From Streptomyces sp. NBC_01454 (GTDB lineage: Bacteria; Actinomycetota; Actinomycetes; Streptomycetales; Streptomycetaceae), in NCBI RefSeq assembly GCF_036227565.1, contig NZ_CP109462.1, positions 248,001 to 312,000 on the forward strand: DNA of 64,000 bases, read 5' to 3'. The position numbers were made by a program, and so were the translations under genes. This document shows, one piece after another, positions 26,901 through 35,159 of the stretch. A model generated the notes under the pieces. That model saw nothing but the letters and a program-made list of their open reading frames with translations. It was not told where the DNA came from and ran no database searches. Position 1 is the first letter of the stretch, and every line of letters begins with the position of its first letter.

Positions 26901-27726
26901 CCTGGTTGAGGCGGGCGATGTCCATGTAGTCGCCGGCGTCGCCGAGTTCGTCTTCGGCGATCGTCGACAGGTTCTCGCCGGAGCGCACCGTGTGCTCGCT
27001 GTGGCGGGCGCCGGAGGGCTCCGCAGTCTGGTCCTGCTGCTTCCAGTCCTTGGGCATGGACAGTTTCCAGCCCGGCTGGAGGACGCCGCGGGCGGAGAAC
27101 TTCGTGCCGTCGGTCATGGTGTGCCCGTCGTTGGCCTGGGCGATCTCTGTCCAGCGCGCGGCGTCGCCGAGTTCCTGCTGCGCGATCTTGCTAAGGCTGT
27201 CGCGGGGCTGGACGGTGTAGTGGGTGGTGGTCGCCGCCGCGGGCGCGGAGCGGGGTGCGCTGGCGGGTGCGGCCTGCGGCGCCGCGGCCGCGGAGACGTG
27301 GGTGGGGGCGTGCGCGGGGGCCGCGTGGGAGGGGGCGGCCATGGCGGTGCCGGCGGGCAGCAGGAGCAGTACCCCGCCGACGAGGGTGGCGGCCAGACGC
27401 TGGACGCCCATCGACGGCATGGACAGGCTCGGCCGGCCGCGCAGCTGGGCGGGGATCTCCAGCACGGTGCACACGGCGAAGACGGCCCAGCCGATCCATC
27501 CGCCGGCCATGACGACGGCGAAGAACGGTGCGCCGAGGTTACGGGAGGTCAGCAGCGTGGTGACCTCGTCCAGGGAGACCCCGTGGGGCAGCAGCACGCC
27601 GGTGAGGAACCACAGCAGTGCGGGCAGCCCGGCCAGCAGCGCGAGCAGGATCAGGAGGCTGGCCAAGCCGCGCAGGAGGTTGACGGCGGGGCGGCGGGAG
27701 CGGCGGGGTGTCATGGCGGGATTCAC
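23917..27726 (-). CDS. Membrane protein with two LysM domains and a C-terminal BTAD domain
   Basis: A 1269-aa protein. Two or three membrane segments lie in the first 130 residues. LysM peptidoglycan-binding domains follow at about 170-225 (HYTVQPRDSLSKIA) and 245-300 (HTVRSGENLSTIA). Then come a Pro/Ser/Thr-rich linker, another membrane segment at about 400-420, a long acidic low-complexity region, and a bacterial transcriptional activator (BTAD) domain from about 1020 to the end. LysM outside and BTAD inside would link cell-wall state to the cytoplasm. This architecture is common next to Tad loci in Streptomyces. The start overlaps the stop of the TadG-like gene. Confidence 0.85.
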   Translation of the reverse strand: MNPAMTPRRSRRPAVNLLRGLASLLILLALLAGLPALLWFLTGVLLPHGVSLDEVTTLLTSRNLGAPFFAVVMAGGWIGWAVFAVCTVLEIPAQLRGRPSLSMPSMGVQRLAATLVGGVLLLLPAGTAMAAPSHAAPAHAPTHVSAAAAPQAAPASAPRSAPAAATTTHYTVQPRDSLSKIAQQELGDAARWTEIAQANDGHTMTDGTKFSARGVLQPGWKLSMPKDWKQQDQTAEPSGARHSEHTVRSGENLSTIAEDELGDAGDYMDIARLNQGKKQDDGRTFTDPDEIYPGWKLVLPGAASAPSQDKPADEHPSADQDSSTGKDTGEKETSPTAPPQKPDTPDRDAAGSDTNRDPMPSASEPSAPATPAPERSSPAAPDQHTPAAETAGEDDGPSVAVTAAAVTSLFAAAVLAVLGARRAHQQRRRRHKRRIPMPDENTASADLEQEMRNNASADGLDLLHQALRALAANCARTGRPLPEIEAARLDARGLEVHLSAPAPALAPFTESESNPAVWWCPGRGAALLSSDEARDTNAPYPALVSIGETPDGDPVLINLETIGLLQLHGSTQDVTAVMLGMAVELASSALTDDTSLQLSGLGAELQDVFPARVQHHPALSSALDEVRAHDALQRGALDAAGADSLLAARLGADGGDTWIPQVLMCPNVPTEQHAEDLADLLSSRPRTALAVITAADGALQLPGTWLVPAAPGAEVELPGLDLTVTLQRLEAEAYAPLLDLLSTANRTDDVPAPPWTAEPDAASHLDLWDDDGSALAPQATGSQPAPVQVHVTTTSASDSAVALPDFSALAPATTGTAPEAGLEAHPESDFDSGLSPEAAGYGPQDGPEFPVEQSPEAELPPTDTPVDDEDPASTAYPPYTDGPEPWAPDEDSALSPAVSNAPSVPADLDEPAAPHDPDNGSTADFDDVFAEVLSEQRDRSPFDVPEDLGADDDSPVGPAPDAGADGLADDTDAGPEPASEAAPKVQAPEPLLARVTAVTSSVLAALNTPPDPPAAPQIRVLGPVDVVGALGRVESNRRNSLTEIAAWLVLHPGRNRHELDEAVWPGQRVYAGTRNTAISKLRTWLGRDPRLAADAPDSSYLPPINNGVYAFNQDVTADWHQFKDLYLRGMHHQGEDADTALAHALALVRGRPFADIDQSRYVWAEHDIQEMISATVDVAHELAARRMAVRDFRAAANAASVGLTCDIQAELLYRDLFQIYSATGDRAGLERTAHQLNRISTETGLDSSPETVALLNTLLAANSLGAASA

Positions 27727-28178
27727 TCCTCAGGAGCGCCGACGCCGTGGAGCAGCTCGGCGGAGGCGTGGCCTTCGACGTCCAGCGAGGGCTGGCCGAT
27801 GACCTGCAGGAAGACGGTGGGGCGCCGGGTGGTGACGTCGACGGTGATGGTGGTGCCGTTGCCGTCGACGGTGACGGTGCCGTCCACTCCGGCGGCCGTC
27901 AGGTAGCGGCGGGCCTCGGCCGCGGCCTGGGCCGGATCGAGGACGACGGCGTCGCCCGGTACGGCCTGCGCGGGGTCGATGGCCTGCGCGCCGGCCCGGG
28001 CGGCTTCGGCGGCGATCGCGTCGGCGTGCTCGATGTCGCGGAGCTTGCCGCCCAGGTCGTAGGTGATCCCGAGCATGATCAGCAAGGGGATCACCATGAG
28101 GATCCACCACAGGGACAGGGAGCCGCGGTCGTCGCGCAGCGGGGTGAGGAGCGTGCGAAGACGCGTCAGTGGGTTCAT
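27723..28178 (-). CDS. TadG/TadE-like pilus-assembly protein
   Basis: A 151-aa protein. The N-terminus has DDRGSLSLWWILMVIPLL, a short charged stretch and then one membrane segment, the arrangement of TadE/TadG pseudopilins, although the usual Glu five residues after the cleavage Gly is missing here. The rest is a periplasm-facing alpha/beta domain. ATG 28178 overlaps the stop of the upstream TadE-like gene (ATGA). It is one of three related small proteins in tandem. Confidence 0.7.
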   Translation of the reverse strand: MNPLTRLRTLLTPLRDDRGSLSLWWILMVIPLLIMLGITYDLGGKLRDIEHADAIAAEAARAGAQAIDPAQAVPGDAVVLDPAQAAAEARRYLTAAGVDGTVTVDGNGTTITVDVTTRRPTVFLQVIGQPSLDVEGHASAELLHGVGAPEE

Positions 28179-28609
28179 CGCTGCCGGTACCTGTCGATGA
28201 CGGAGGTGAAGGACGACTCGACGGTCTTGGATCCGAACCCGGCGCCCAGGTCGGCGAGCGAGACGGTGCAGCGGACGCGCGCGGTGACCGCCCCGTACTG
28301 GCCCAGCGGTGCGGAGAAGCCGGAGGTGTCCACGGTGACCGACGTGCTCGCGCAGTGCAGTTTGCTGTCGTCGAACGCCGACTGGGCCGCCGCCTTGGCT
28401 CGCGGGTAGGCCTCGTTTGCGGTGCGTGCGAGGGAGGCCTCGCGGGCGGCGTCGGCGGCCGCGGCGTCGACCGCGTTGCTCGCGGTGATGACGCGCCCGG
28501 CGACCATGGCCAGCGCGAAGAACAGCAGGACGGCCGGCACCCACATGACGAACTCGACCGCGATGCGGCCCTCGTCGTCGTCCGGGTTCCAGCGCGCGGG
28601 CAGGGTCAC
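28175..28609 (-). CDS. TadE-like pseudopilin
   Basis: A 144-aa protein starting at GTG 28609, overlapping the upstream gene's stop. The EGRIAVEFVMWVPAVLLFF segment is the classical TadE motif: a Gly, then Val-Glu-Phe, then a single membrane helix. A small extracellular domain with two Cys (about residues 89 and 116) follows. TadE proteins are minor pseudopilins needed for Flp pilus assembly. Confidence 0.8.
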   Translation of the reverse strand: MTLPARWNPDDDEGRIAVEFVMWVPAVLLFFALAMVAGRVITASNAVDAAAADAAREASLARTANEAYPRAKAAAQSAFDDSKLHCASTSVTVDTSGFSAPLGQYGAVTARVRCTVSLADLGAGFGSKTVESSFTSVIDRYRQR

Positions 28610-29010
28610 GGGTTGGACCACCTTTCCACCGGGCCGCTGGCGTGCTCGGTCACGGTGATGTTCAGGCCGAGCACGGACTGGGCCTTGCCGGTCACGGTGT
28701 ACTCGATGCGTTCGGCGCTGCTGTGGGCGCTCACCCGGGGGGCGAGCAACGTGGAGCCGACGCGGTCGAAGACCGCGTCGGCCCGCTGGACGCCCTCGCC
28801 GGGGGTGCTGCCGTAACCGCGGGCGCCGGCGATCGCCTCGCGGGCGGCGGTGGTCGCCGCGGTCTTGGCGAAGTAGATGTTGCAGGCGTCCACCACCAGG
28901 AAGACGAGCAGGAGGGCGGCGGGAAAGCACATCAGCATCTCCAGCGACGCGTCTCCGTCGTCCTCGCGCAGCCGTCTTCCCAGGCGGCGGGCCCAGTCGG
29001 GGCAGCGCAT
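28606..29010 (-). CDS. TadE-like pseudopilin
   Basis: A 134-aa protein with DGDASLEMLMCFPAALLLVF near residue 18, the TadE-type charged stretch plus membrane helix, including the conserved Glu. The remainder is a small soluble domain. Both ends overlap neighbouring genes by four or fewer bases, so it is part of one tightly coupled operon with the pilin gene upstream and the second TadE gene downstream. Confidence 0.8.
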   Translation of the reverse strand: MRCPDWARRLGRRLREDDGDASLEMLMCFPAALLLVFLVVDACNIYFAKTAATTAAREAIAGARGYGSTPGEGVQRADAVFDRVGSTLLAPRVSAHSSAERIEYTVTGKAQSVLGLNITVTEHASGPVERWSNP

Positions 29011-29237
29011 CACAGGCCCTTCATGCCATCGAGCTTGTTCTGGCCCAGGACCTTGAACGCGGCGATGGCGATGGCGGCGAAGGCCACGACCCCCACGATC
29101 CACATGATCATCGAGATGTTGTTGTCGCCCCGGTCGTCCTCCTCGCGCAGTGTGTCCAGGTGGCCGTGGACGAGCGCGGTCAGTCGGAGCACGGCGGCGT
29201 GGGCGGTGGCGGCTATGCGCAGGTTCAGGTCGTTCAC
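29010..29237 (-). CDS. Flp/Tad-type pilin subunit
   Basis: A 75-aa protein: about 40 charged leader-like residues, then DDRGDNNISM followed by one hydrophobic helix (IMWIVGVVAFAAIAIAAF) and a short polar tail. Size, position between tadC and the pseudopilins, and hydrophobicity fit the major Flp-type pilin. The leader is longer than in Proteobacterial Flp. No prepilin peptidase (TadV/CpaA) gene is seen nearby, so it would be processed in trans. Confidence 0.7.
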   Translation of the reverse strand: MNDLNLRIAATAHAAVLRLTALVHGHLDTLREEDDRGDNNISMIMWIVGVVAFAAIAIAAFKVLGQNKLDGMKGL

Positions 29238-29260
29238 GGTGGTGCTCCCTTGGGTGCTGT

Positions 29261-30160
29261 TCAGACGGAGAAGATGCGCGCCACGGCCGGGAACCCGAAG
29301 AACACGAGCAGCACCATGGACAGCAGGGTCACGGGCACTACGAGGCTTTCGGAGGCGGCGTTGGCGCGGGCCTGGTCATCGGCGGCCTGTTCGTCGGCGA
29401 GGCTTTCGGCGCGGCTGCGCAGCGTGGCGTAGATGGCGGCGCCGTCGGTGCCGGCGCTGCTGACGATGTCGGCGATGTCGGCGGCGGCCGGCACGTCGAG
29501 TTCGTCGGAGATCTGGCGCAGTGCCTCCCAGGCGGGGGCACGGTCGAGGCGGGCACGCAGCAGGGCGGCCTGGATGCGCTGGAAGACCCAGCCGCTGCCG
29601 ACCTCGGCGGGCCGTTCCAGGGTGTCCTGGGCGCCGGCGCTGGAGACCCGCTCCATCGCGGCGAGTTCGGCGTACGCCATGACCGCCTGCGTGGCCTCGG
29701 CGCGGGCGCGGGCGGCGCGCTTGGCGAGCTGGGCGTCGGGCACGAACCACATCCCCGCGCCGGCCAGCAGGCCGACGAGACCGGACAGGACGATCGGGAA
29801 CTGGACGCCGGCCATCGCGACGATCAGCGTGAACAGGGAGGGCAGCAGCAGCCCGACGGCGAAGTGCAGCAGCTTCGCCCCGAACAGCTCCCCGACCGAT
29901 TCGCCGACCAGGTTCAGGTTCTTGACCGGGATGGTGATGCCCGGCCAGTGGCGCACGCGCTCGGCGACCGCGTCCCCGGCGCGCGTCAGGGCAGGGGGTT
30001 CGTCGTCGGTCTTGTGGGACCGGGGAGCGGCGGCGGTGCCGTGCAGGCGCTCCAGGGCGGGGCCCAGGGCGGGCCCGGAGGGGAAGAGCTCGCGCACGAG
30101 CAGGAACAGGCCGGCGCCCATGCCGGCACCGATGAGCAGGGCCAGAGCGAGCGGTGTCAT
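29261..30160 (-). CDS. tadC: TadC-like inner-membrane platform protein
   Basis: A 299-aa protein: one N-terminal membrane segment, a cytoplasmic region, a pair of membrane segments (about residues 105-145), then a T2SSF-type helical domain (about 155-265) and a last membrane segment. This is the type II secretion F domain architecture of TadC, which together with TadB forms the platform driven by the TadA ATPase. Its start overlaps the stop of tadB by four bases. Confidence 0.8.
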   Translation of the reverse strand: MTPLALALLIGAGMGAGLFLLVRELFPSGPALGPALERLHGTAAAPRSHKTDDEPPALTRAGDAVAERVRHWPGITIPVKNLNLVGESVGELFGAKLLHFAVGLLLPSLFTLIVAMAGVQFPIVLSGLVGLLAGAGMWFVPDAQLAKRAARARAEATQAVMAYAELAAMERVSSAGAQDTLERPAEVGSGWVFQRIQAALLRARLDRAPAWEALRQISDELDVPAAADIADIVSSAGTDGAAIYATLRSRAESLADEQAADDQARANAASESLVVPVTLLSMVLLVFFGFPAVARIFSV

Positions 30161-31056
30161 CGGACCCCCTCCATCTGCTCGGCCGGCTTGGCCGCGGGTG
30201 AGGCGGGAGCGCTGTTGCCCATGAAGCCGGGCAGCGTGACGGTGGCGCCGAGCCGGTTCATCCACCAGAACAAGGCGACCACGGCGGCCATCAGGACCAG
30301 CATGACGATCATCCCCAGGGGTGTTCCGTACGGCTCGACCTGCTCCTTGTTGAAGGAGGTGGCGATGACGACGACGACGGTGATGGCACAGATCCAGCGG
30401 ACCGTGGTGCGGTGCTTGGCCCGGTAGGCCTCGGTGTCGCGGCGGCGCCGGACGATGTCCTTGGTGCGGTTGCCCAGGTCGGACAGGACGTCGGCAAGGC
30501 CGGGGCCGCGGTCGCGGATGCGCAGGAGGAGCGCGGCGGCGACCAGGTCGGCCCGCGGGTCGCCCAGGGCCCTGGCGAACGCGGTCAGGGCCTCGCGCGG
30601 CTCCATCCGCGAGTGCAGCCGCACGGCAAGGTCGGCGACCTCCCGCTCGATCGGCTTGGGCGCGGTACGCACCGAGGTGGCGATCGCGTCCTCGATCCCG
30701 ATGCCGGTCTTCACCAGGTCGGACAGGCGCTTGGTCCACTGGGCGAGCGCTTCGAGGCGCTCGATCTGCTCGGTCGCGCTCTTGTTGGGGTTCAGCAGCC
30801 ACGGCAGGAAGAAGACGGTGAGGGCCATGAGCAGCGCGGAGGGCAGCCACCCGGTGACGGCCCAGATCAGCATGGCGCCCGCGGCCGCGCCGCCGATCTG
30901 CAGGCGCAGCATGCGGCGGGCCCTGGGCGGCCGGGCCTGGCGGACTTTCACCGGGCGGGCGGAGGCCGGGGCGGCGGAGCCGCGGAATCCGGCGAAGACC
31001 AGCAGCAGGCCAGCCACCATGCCCGCCGTGACGAATCCGGCGATCAGCATCCCCAT
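30157..31056 (-). CDS. tadB: TadB-like inner-membrane platform protein
   Basis: A 299-aa protein: N-terminal membrane segment, a second hydrophobic pair at about 50-90, the T2SSF domain (about 110-225, including LSDLVKTGIGIEDAI and GLADVLSDLGNR), and two C-terminal membrane segments. It is the usual partner of TadC. ATG 31056 lies two bases past the tadA stop, so it is co-transcribed. The C-terminus carries a short Ala/Pro-rich tail. Confidence 0.8.
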   Translation of the reverse strand: MGMLIAGFVTAGMVAGLLLVFAGFRGSAAPASARPVKVRQARPPRARRMLRLQIGGAAAGAMLIWAVTGWLPSALLMALTVFFLPWLLNPNKSATEQIERLEALAQWTKRLSDLVKTGIGIEDAIATSVRTAPKPIEREVADLAVRLHSRMEPREALTAFARALGDPRADLVAAALLLRIRDRGPGLADVLSDLGNRTKDIVRRRRDTEAYRAKHRTTVRWICAITVVVVIATSFNKEQVEPYGTPLGMIVMLVLMAAVVALFWWMNRLGATVTLPGFMGNSAPASPAAKPAEQMEGVR

Positions 31057-31058
31057 GG

Positions 31059-32597
31059 TCAGGCCACCTTGCCGCTCGGGCGGGACATCCAGGTCCCGAC
31101 GTTCTGGTACGTGGACAGCCACTCCGGGTTGAAGCCGGCGCGGAGCAGGTCGTCGAGGCAAGCGGGCTGGGTGCCCGTGGGCACGGCCCGGCCGTCGGGG
31201 CCGGGGGTGAAGATCCGGTTGAACGCCGGGGCTCCGCTCAACTCGCTGAACTCGCCGGTGACTTCCAGGACCTGGTGGACGAACCGCTCCTTGGTCCCGC
31301 CGTGTTCGGTGCGGTCGTCCATGTGGATGTGCACGACGAAGTCGAGCGCCATGCCAGAGGTGAGGTAGGCGAGTTCCTGCGTCATGCCGCCGCCGTGCTG
31401 GATGCACAGCTGGGCGATGCGGGCGAACACCGCGTCGGCGCGCTTGACGTGGATGGTGCACATCGAGCCGCCCTCGCCGGCGCTCATGGCCTGCAGCATC
31501 GGCACGATCTCCCGCGACCGGACCTCGCCGACGATCATGCGGCGCAGCATCATGCGAAGCGACGGCGCGATCAGGTCGGCGAGCTCGATCTCGCCGGCAT
31601 CCCGTCCGTCGACCCGCTCGCCGTTGCCCTCGCGGGCCTCCATGGGCACGACCTGCTCCAGGTGCCCGACCTCGTGGAGGAAGAGTTCGAATTCGGTTTC
31701 CAGGGTGCCGACCCGCTCCTGGGGGTCGATCTCCCGGGCGAGCGCGATGAGCATGGTGGTCTTCCCCACGCCCTGCGTGCCGCTGATCATGATGTTCTTG
31801 CGGGCGGCCATCGCAGCCTTGAGGAAGTGCATCAGGCTCGCGTCGATGGTGCCGAACTCCACGAGCTTTTCCAGGCTGGCGTCGCGCACCCGCTGCTTGC
31901 GGATCACGACGTACGGACGGGGCGTGACCTCGATCATGGCCTGCAGACGCGAGGTGTCCGACAGCCGCAGGGCCAGGGTGGGAGAGGCCTTGGACAGGCT
32001 CCGCTCACCAGCACCGTGGCGCCGGGCGAGCATCTGCAGCAGCTCGACGAGTTCCTCGTCGGACTCGGCGATCGGCGCGACCCTGCGGTTGGGCTGGCTC
32101 GCGTAATCCACCCACACGTTGTCGCAGCCGTTGATCAGGATGTTCTCGACCTGGTCGTCGTCCAGGTAGGGCTGGAGACGGCCGTGCGCGAACTGCAGGT
32201 CGAAGACGGCCTGCGCCAGGCCGGTCTCATCGGCGGAGGTCGGAGAGATCTGCCGAGATGCGGAGAAATCGGCCGCCCAGCGGGCCACGAGGTCCTGGAT
32301 GATCTCCCAGCCGCGCTGCTCGGCCTCCTCGGCCGTCATCTCCTTGCCGGCCGACTCCTTGTATGCCTGGTACTCCGGCGCCATCAGCGAGCTGAGCTCG
32401 TCGCGCAGGGCGCGCACGGTGCCCCACTCCCACAGGGCCGCGCGGCCGGCGGCCGAGGGCGCGCCCGGCAGCGCCGCCGTGCCGGGGGCAGGGCTGCCGG
32501 AACCCTCGGCGCGCGGTGCGGCGGCCGGTGGAAGGGGCTGGAACTTCCCCGGGCCGGAAGAGTCGGGCCCGGGGAAGAGCGGCCTACCTCGCGTCAT
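31059..32597 (-). CDS. tadA: TadA/CpaF secretion ATPase
   Basis: A 512-aa protein. The first 55 residues are Pro/Gly-rich. A helical N-terminal domain and the GSPII_E ATPase core follow: Walker A GTQGVGKTT near residue 275, acidic Walker B region (ERVGTLETEFEL), and the GEVRSREIVPMLQAMSAGEGG His/Asp box region near 350. It hexamerises on the membrane and powers pilus assembly with TadB/TadC. ATG 32597 overlaps the end of the CpaE-like gene (14 bp). Confidence 0.9.
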   Translation of the reverse strand: MTRGRPLFPGPDSSGPGKFQPLPPAAAPRAEGSGSPAPGTAALPGAPSAAGRAALWEWGTVRALRDELSSLMAPEYQAYKESAGKEMTAEEAEQRGWEIIQDLVARWAADFSASRQISPTSADETGLAQAVFDLQFAHGRLQPYLDDDQVENILINGCDNVWVDYASQPNRRVAPIAESDEELVELLQMLARRHGAGERSLSKASPTLALRLSDTSRLQAMIEVTPRPYVVIRKQRVRDASLEKLVEFGTIDASLMHFLKAAMAARKNIMISGTQGVGKTTMLIALAREIDPQERVGTLETEFELFLHEVGHLEQVVPMEAREGNGERVDGRDAGEIELADLIAPSLRMMLRRMIVGEVRSREIVPMLQAMSAGEGGSMCTIHVKRADAVFARIAQLCIQHGGGMTQELAYLTSGMALDFVVHIHMDDRTEHGGTKERFVHQVLEVTGEFSELSGAPAFNRIFTPGPDGRAVPTGTQPACLDDLLRAGFNPEWLSTYQNVGTWMSRPSGKVA

Positions 32598-33447
32598 GAG
32601 CGGCTCCCGTCTTCAGACGGCGCAACAGGGTGGTGGGGCGGTGCTCCGCCGGGGCATTCAGCCGCAGTTGCTCCTGTACAGCGAGGGTCTGGAGGGTGCG
32701 GGACATCTCCGCGGCCTTGCGCATCAGCGGCGTACCGCCGAAGCCCCGGCCGCCATCGCCGCCGTGGGTGAGGACGCGGGCGGTCTTCTCGTCGAAGGGC
32801 AGCTCCGCGAAGATCGGCAGCTGGAGTTCCTCGGCGAGATCGCGGGGGCGGAACGGGCCTTCTCCGACCACGACGAGCCCGATGCGGCTGCTGTCACGTC
32901 CGTGCATCTGCAGCGCGGCACGCAGGGCTTCCACCCGCGGTTTGGCCGCGTGGGCGGCCCGCAGCGTGCCGCGGACGACGACGGCGGTCAGATCCGCGCT
33001 GCGGGCCAGGGCGCTGGCCGCGCCCGCGGCCCCGGAGCGGCCGAGGTCGACGAGGATGTCGTAGCCGCTCTCGCGCTGTTCGAGGTCGCTGAACAGCTGG
33101 CTGAGCCGGGGCCAGGTCTGGTGCAGGCCGGCCGCCTGGGCGGGGCTGATCAGTCCGGGGAGCAGCAGCCGGTTGGCGTCGGCCTCCGGTTCGGACAGGT
33201 TCAACAGCTGCTGCCAGAACACCTCTTCGAGGTGGCCGCGCCGGTCGGCGATCTGCAGGTGGTGCAGGCCGCGGTCGCCGAAGACCCTCGACTCGAGGTA
33301 GCCGGCGGCCACCGACCCGCCGTCGGGGTCGCACTCGGCCAGCACGACCCGCCGTCCGCCGGCCAGCGGCCACGTCAGCAGGGCCGCGAGCGCGGTGGTG
33401 GTGGCGCCGGGACCGCCGCTGGCGCCGCAGAACGCGATGACAGCCAT
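32584..33447 (-). CDS. CpaE/TadZ-like (ParA-superfamily) protein with deviant Walker A
   Basis: A 287-aa protein. The N-terminus has GASGGPGATTTALAALL, which is the MinD/ParA P-loop with the catalytic Lys replaced (GGxGxTT class lacks the invariant K). DCDPDGG-like acidic switch (AECDPDGGSVAAGY) and a late ILVDLGRSG Walker B follow. In Tad loci this position is taken by CpaE/TadZ, the polar-localisation factor that recruits TadA, and many members do not hydrolyse ATP well. It overlaps tadA at its 3' end. Confidence 0.7.
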   Translation of the reverse strand: MAVIAFCGASGGPGATTTALAALLTWPLAGGRRVVLAECDPDGGSVAAGYLESRVFGDRGLHHLQIADRRGHLEEVFWQQLLNLSEPEADANRLLLPGLISPAQAAGLHQTWPRLSQLFSDLEQRESGYDILVDLGRSGAAGAASALARSADLTAVVVRGTLRAAHAAKPRVEALRAALQMHGRDSSRIGLVVVGEGPFRPRDLAEELQLPIFAELPFDEKTARVLTHGGDGGRGFGGTPLMRKAAEMSRTLQTLAVQEQLRLNAPAEHRPTTLLRRLKTGAAHDAR

Positions 33448-33448
33448 C

Positions 33449-34129
33449 TCAGCCCTCCGCCGGAACGATCACCAGGGAGACATCGCCGGACGCGGCCCAC
33501 GTGGCCAGCCGGGTTCCGTCGAGCTGAGTGACGGCGAGGTCGACCACGCGGTCGCCGGAGTTGTCCGGCCCGCCGACCTCGATGACCGTGGCCTGCAGCG
33601 TCTGCCCGGCCGTGTTGTCGTCGGACCCGGTCGCCGACTCCTTGGGCGTGTGGATCACCTTGACCTTCTGCCCGGGGGTCAGCCGGGTCGCCGGCAGCCG
33701 GGCGGGCGTGAGCGAGACCCCCACGAGCTGCTCGCCGGCCTTGACCAGAGGCTCGTCGGTGACCGACGAACGGGTCAGCAGGCTGCCGCGGGACAGGCCC
33801 ACCGTGGTGCGCTTGCCGATCAGCTTCTTCAGGTCCCCGGCCGGAACCGGCTTGAGAGCCGGATCGGTGGCGATCTGCGCCTCGATGAGGTCCTCGGCCT
33901 TCAACTCGGCGCCCATGGGCACGTCCCGGGCGACCGCGATGACCGGCTCACGGTGACTGGTCACCGTGTACAGCCAGCCGCCTGCTGCTCCGCACACGCA
34001 GATCACGGCCGTGCCCAGCGCGATCCAGCTGGACCTGCGCCGGCGGACAACAGGCTGGCGCACCAGCGGCTGCGGAGCCGGGGCCGGGTGCGCGGTGTCA
34101 GGGGCTGAGGGGCTGGGTGCGGTGGTCAT
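33449..34129 (-). CDS. SAF-domain CpaB-like protein
   Basis: A 226-aa protein: a Pro-rich cytoplasmic N-terminus, basic residues RRRR, one membrane helix (about 35-57), then an SAF domain (about 65-130, with VPMGAELKAEDL) and a C-terminal RcpC-like beta domain. In Tad systems CpaB/RcpC is a periplasmic component linked to the pilus channel. ATG 34129 has a GGAAG ribosome site. It ends 1 bp before the CpaE-like gene start region. Confidence 0.75.
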   Translation of the reverse strand: MTTAPSPSAPDTAHPAPAPQPLVRQPVVRRRRSSWIALGTAVICVCGAAGGWLYTVTSHREPVIAVARDVPMGAELKAEDLIEAQIATDPALKPVPAGDLKKLIGKRTTVGLSRGSLLTRSSVTDEPLVKAGEQLVGVSLTPARLPATRLTPGQKVKVIHTPKESATGSDDNTAGQTLQATVIEVGGPDNSGDRVVDLAVTQLDGTRLATWAASGDVSLVIVPAEG

Positions 34130-34157
34130 GAACGGCTTCCTTCGCGGTGCGGGAGCA

Positions 34158-35159
34158 TCAGGGCTTGGCGACGGCCTGGGCCTCGCCGATGGTGATCTGG
34201 GCGGGCTCGGCCTCCCGCGTGGTGGTGATGTCGCCCTCCTGGCCGCCACCGGTCCAGTGGACGGTCCAGGTCGTGACGGCCGTGACGGTGAACGCCTTGC
34301 CGGGCAGGGAGTTGGATGTCTTGGTGTAGCGGTAGCCGCAGTCGGGACTGGGCTGCCCGCCGAAACGTTTCTCGTACGGCGTGCCCGCGGTGGTGCACAC
34401 CTCGGAGCCGCCGTCGCCCATCGTGTACGCGATCTTCTTCACGTTGGCGGTCGCGGTGACGGTGATCCCCGGTGCGGACGCGCTGGCGGTCACCGGGCCC
34501 CAGGTTCGAGGGGCCTTGTTGTTCCAGATCCACACCGGCATGCCGACCAGGCCGGTCTTGCCCGCCTTGGGGGCGCTGCCGATGTCGGCGCCCAGGAGCC
34601 GCATCTTCTTGATCGCTTCCTGCGCGAGCTCCTCGGCCGTCGGGCCGCCGCCGAAGCCCGGCGGCGGGTTCAGGCTCCAGGTTGAGCCGCCCATGAGTTC
34701 ACGGCCTGCGCCGGGGCAGGTCACGTTGTAGACCTTGCCCTTGGCGCGCTCGGCGTCGGTGGCGGGTGCCGCGGTGCCCCATTCCCAGTCGGCGGCGTCC
34801 TTGGCCGGCTGCGGCTCAAGGATCTCCCAGTAGCACTGGCCGGCCGGGTTGAACCAGCCCATGTCCGCGTCGTAGCAGGGGACTTCGCCGATGTTGTCCC
34901 ACTCGATGTAGCACTTCGCGGAGCCGCCCCCGCCCCCGCCGTCCGGCTTCCCGCCGGGCTTCGGCTTCTCGCCGTTGTCGCCACCCCCGCCACCGCCCGC
35001 GTTGATGTCACAGTCGGGGACGAGCTCGGGGCACGTGACGCCCCCGCCGGGCTTGCCGCCACCGCTGGCGGCGGCCGGAGCGGCGGAGAGACCCAGGTGA
35101 AGAGGAACGGCCACGGCCGCGGCCGCGAGGAGAGCCCCGCGGCCGCGCAGGCTCAGCAT
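34158..35159 (-). CDS. Secreted Gly-rich protein of the Tad locus
   Basis: A 333-aa protein with a signal peptide (about 30 residues, ending near AAPAAASG). Two poly-Gly stretches separated by charged PKPGGK segments follow, then a Cys-containing beta-rich domain with many Trp residues. A C-terminal beta domain resembling pilus-linked 'ATP/GTP-binding' annotated proteins of Streptomyces closes it, but no P-loop is visible, so I do not support nucleotide binding. ATG 35159 overlaps the lipoprotein gene end. Probably cell-surface exposed. Confidence 0.6.
   Translation of the reverse strand: MLSLRGRGALLAAAAVAVPLHLGLSAAPAAASGGGKPGGGVTCPELVPDCDINAGGGGGGDNGEKPKPGGKPDGGGGGGSAKCYIEWDNIGEVPCYDADMGWFNPAGQCYWEILEPQPAKDAADWEWGTAAPATDAERAKGKVYNVTCPGAGRELMGGSTWSLNPPPGFGGGPTAEELAQEAIKKMRLLGADIGSAPKAGKTGLVGMPVWIWNNKAPRTWGPVTASASAPGITVTATANVKKIAYTMGDGGSEVCTTAGTPYEKRFGGQPSPDCGYRYTKTSNSLPGKAFTVTAVTTWTVHWTGGGQEGDITTTREAEPAQITIGEAQAVAKP

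Noticed and set aside
34158..35159. ATP/GTP-binding annotation for the secreted Gly-rich protein
   Set aside because: Homologues are sometimes annotated so, but no P-loop is visible and a signal peptide makes it extracytoplasmic.
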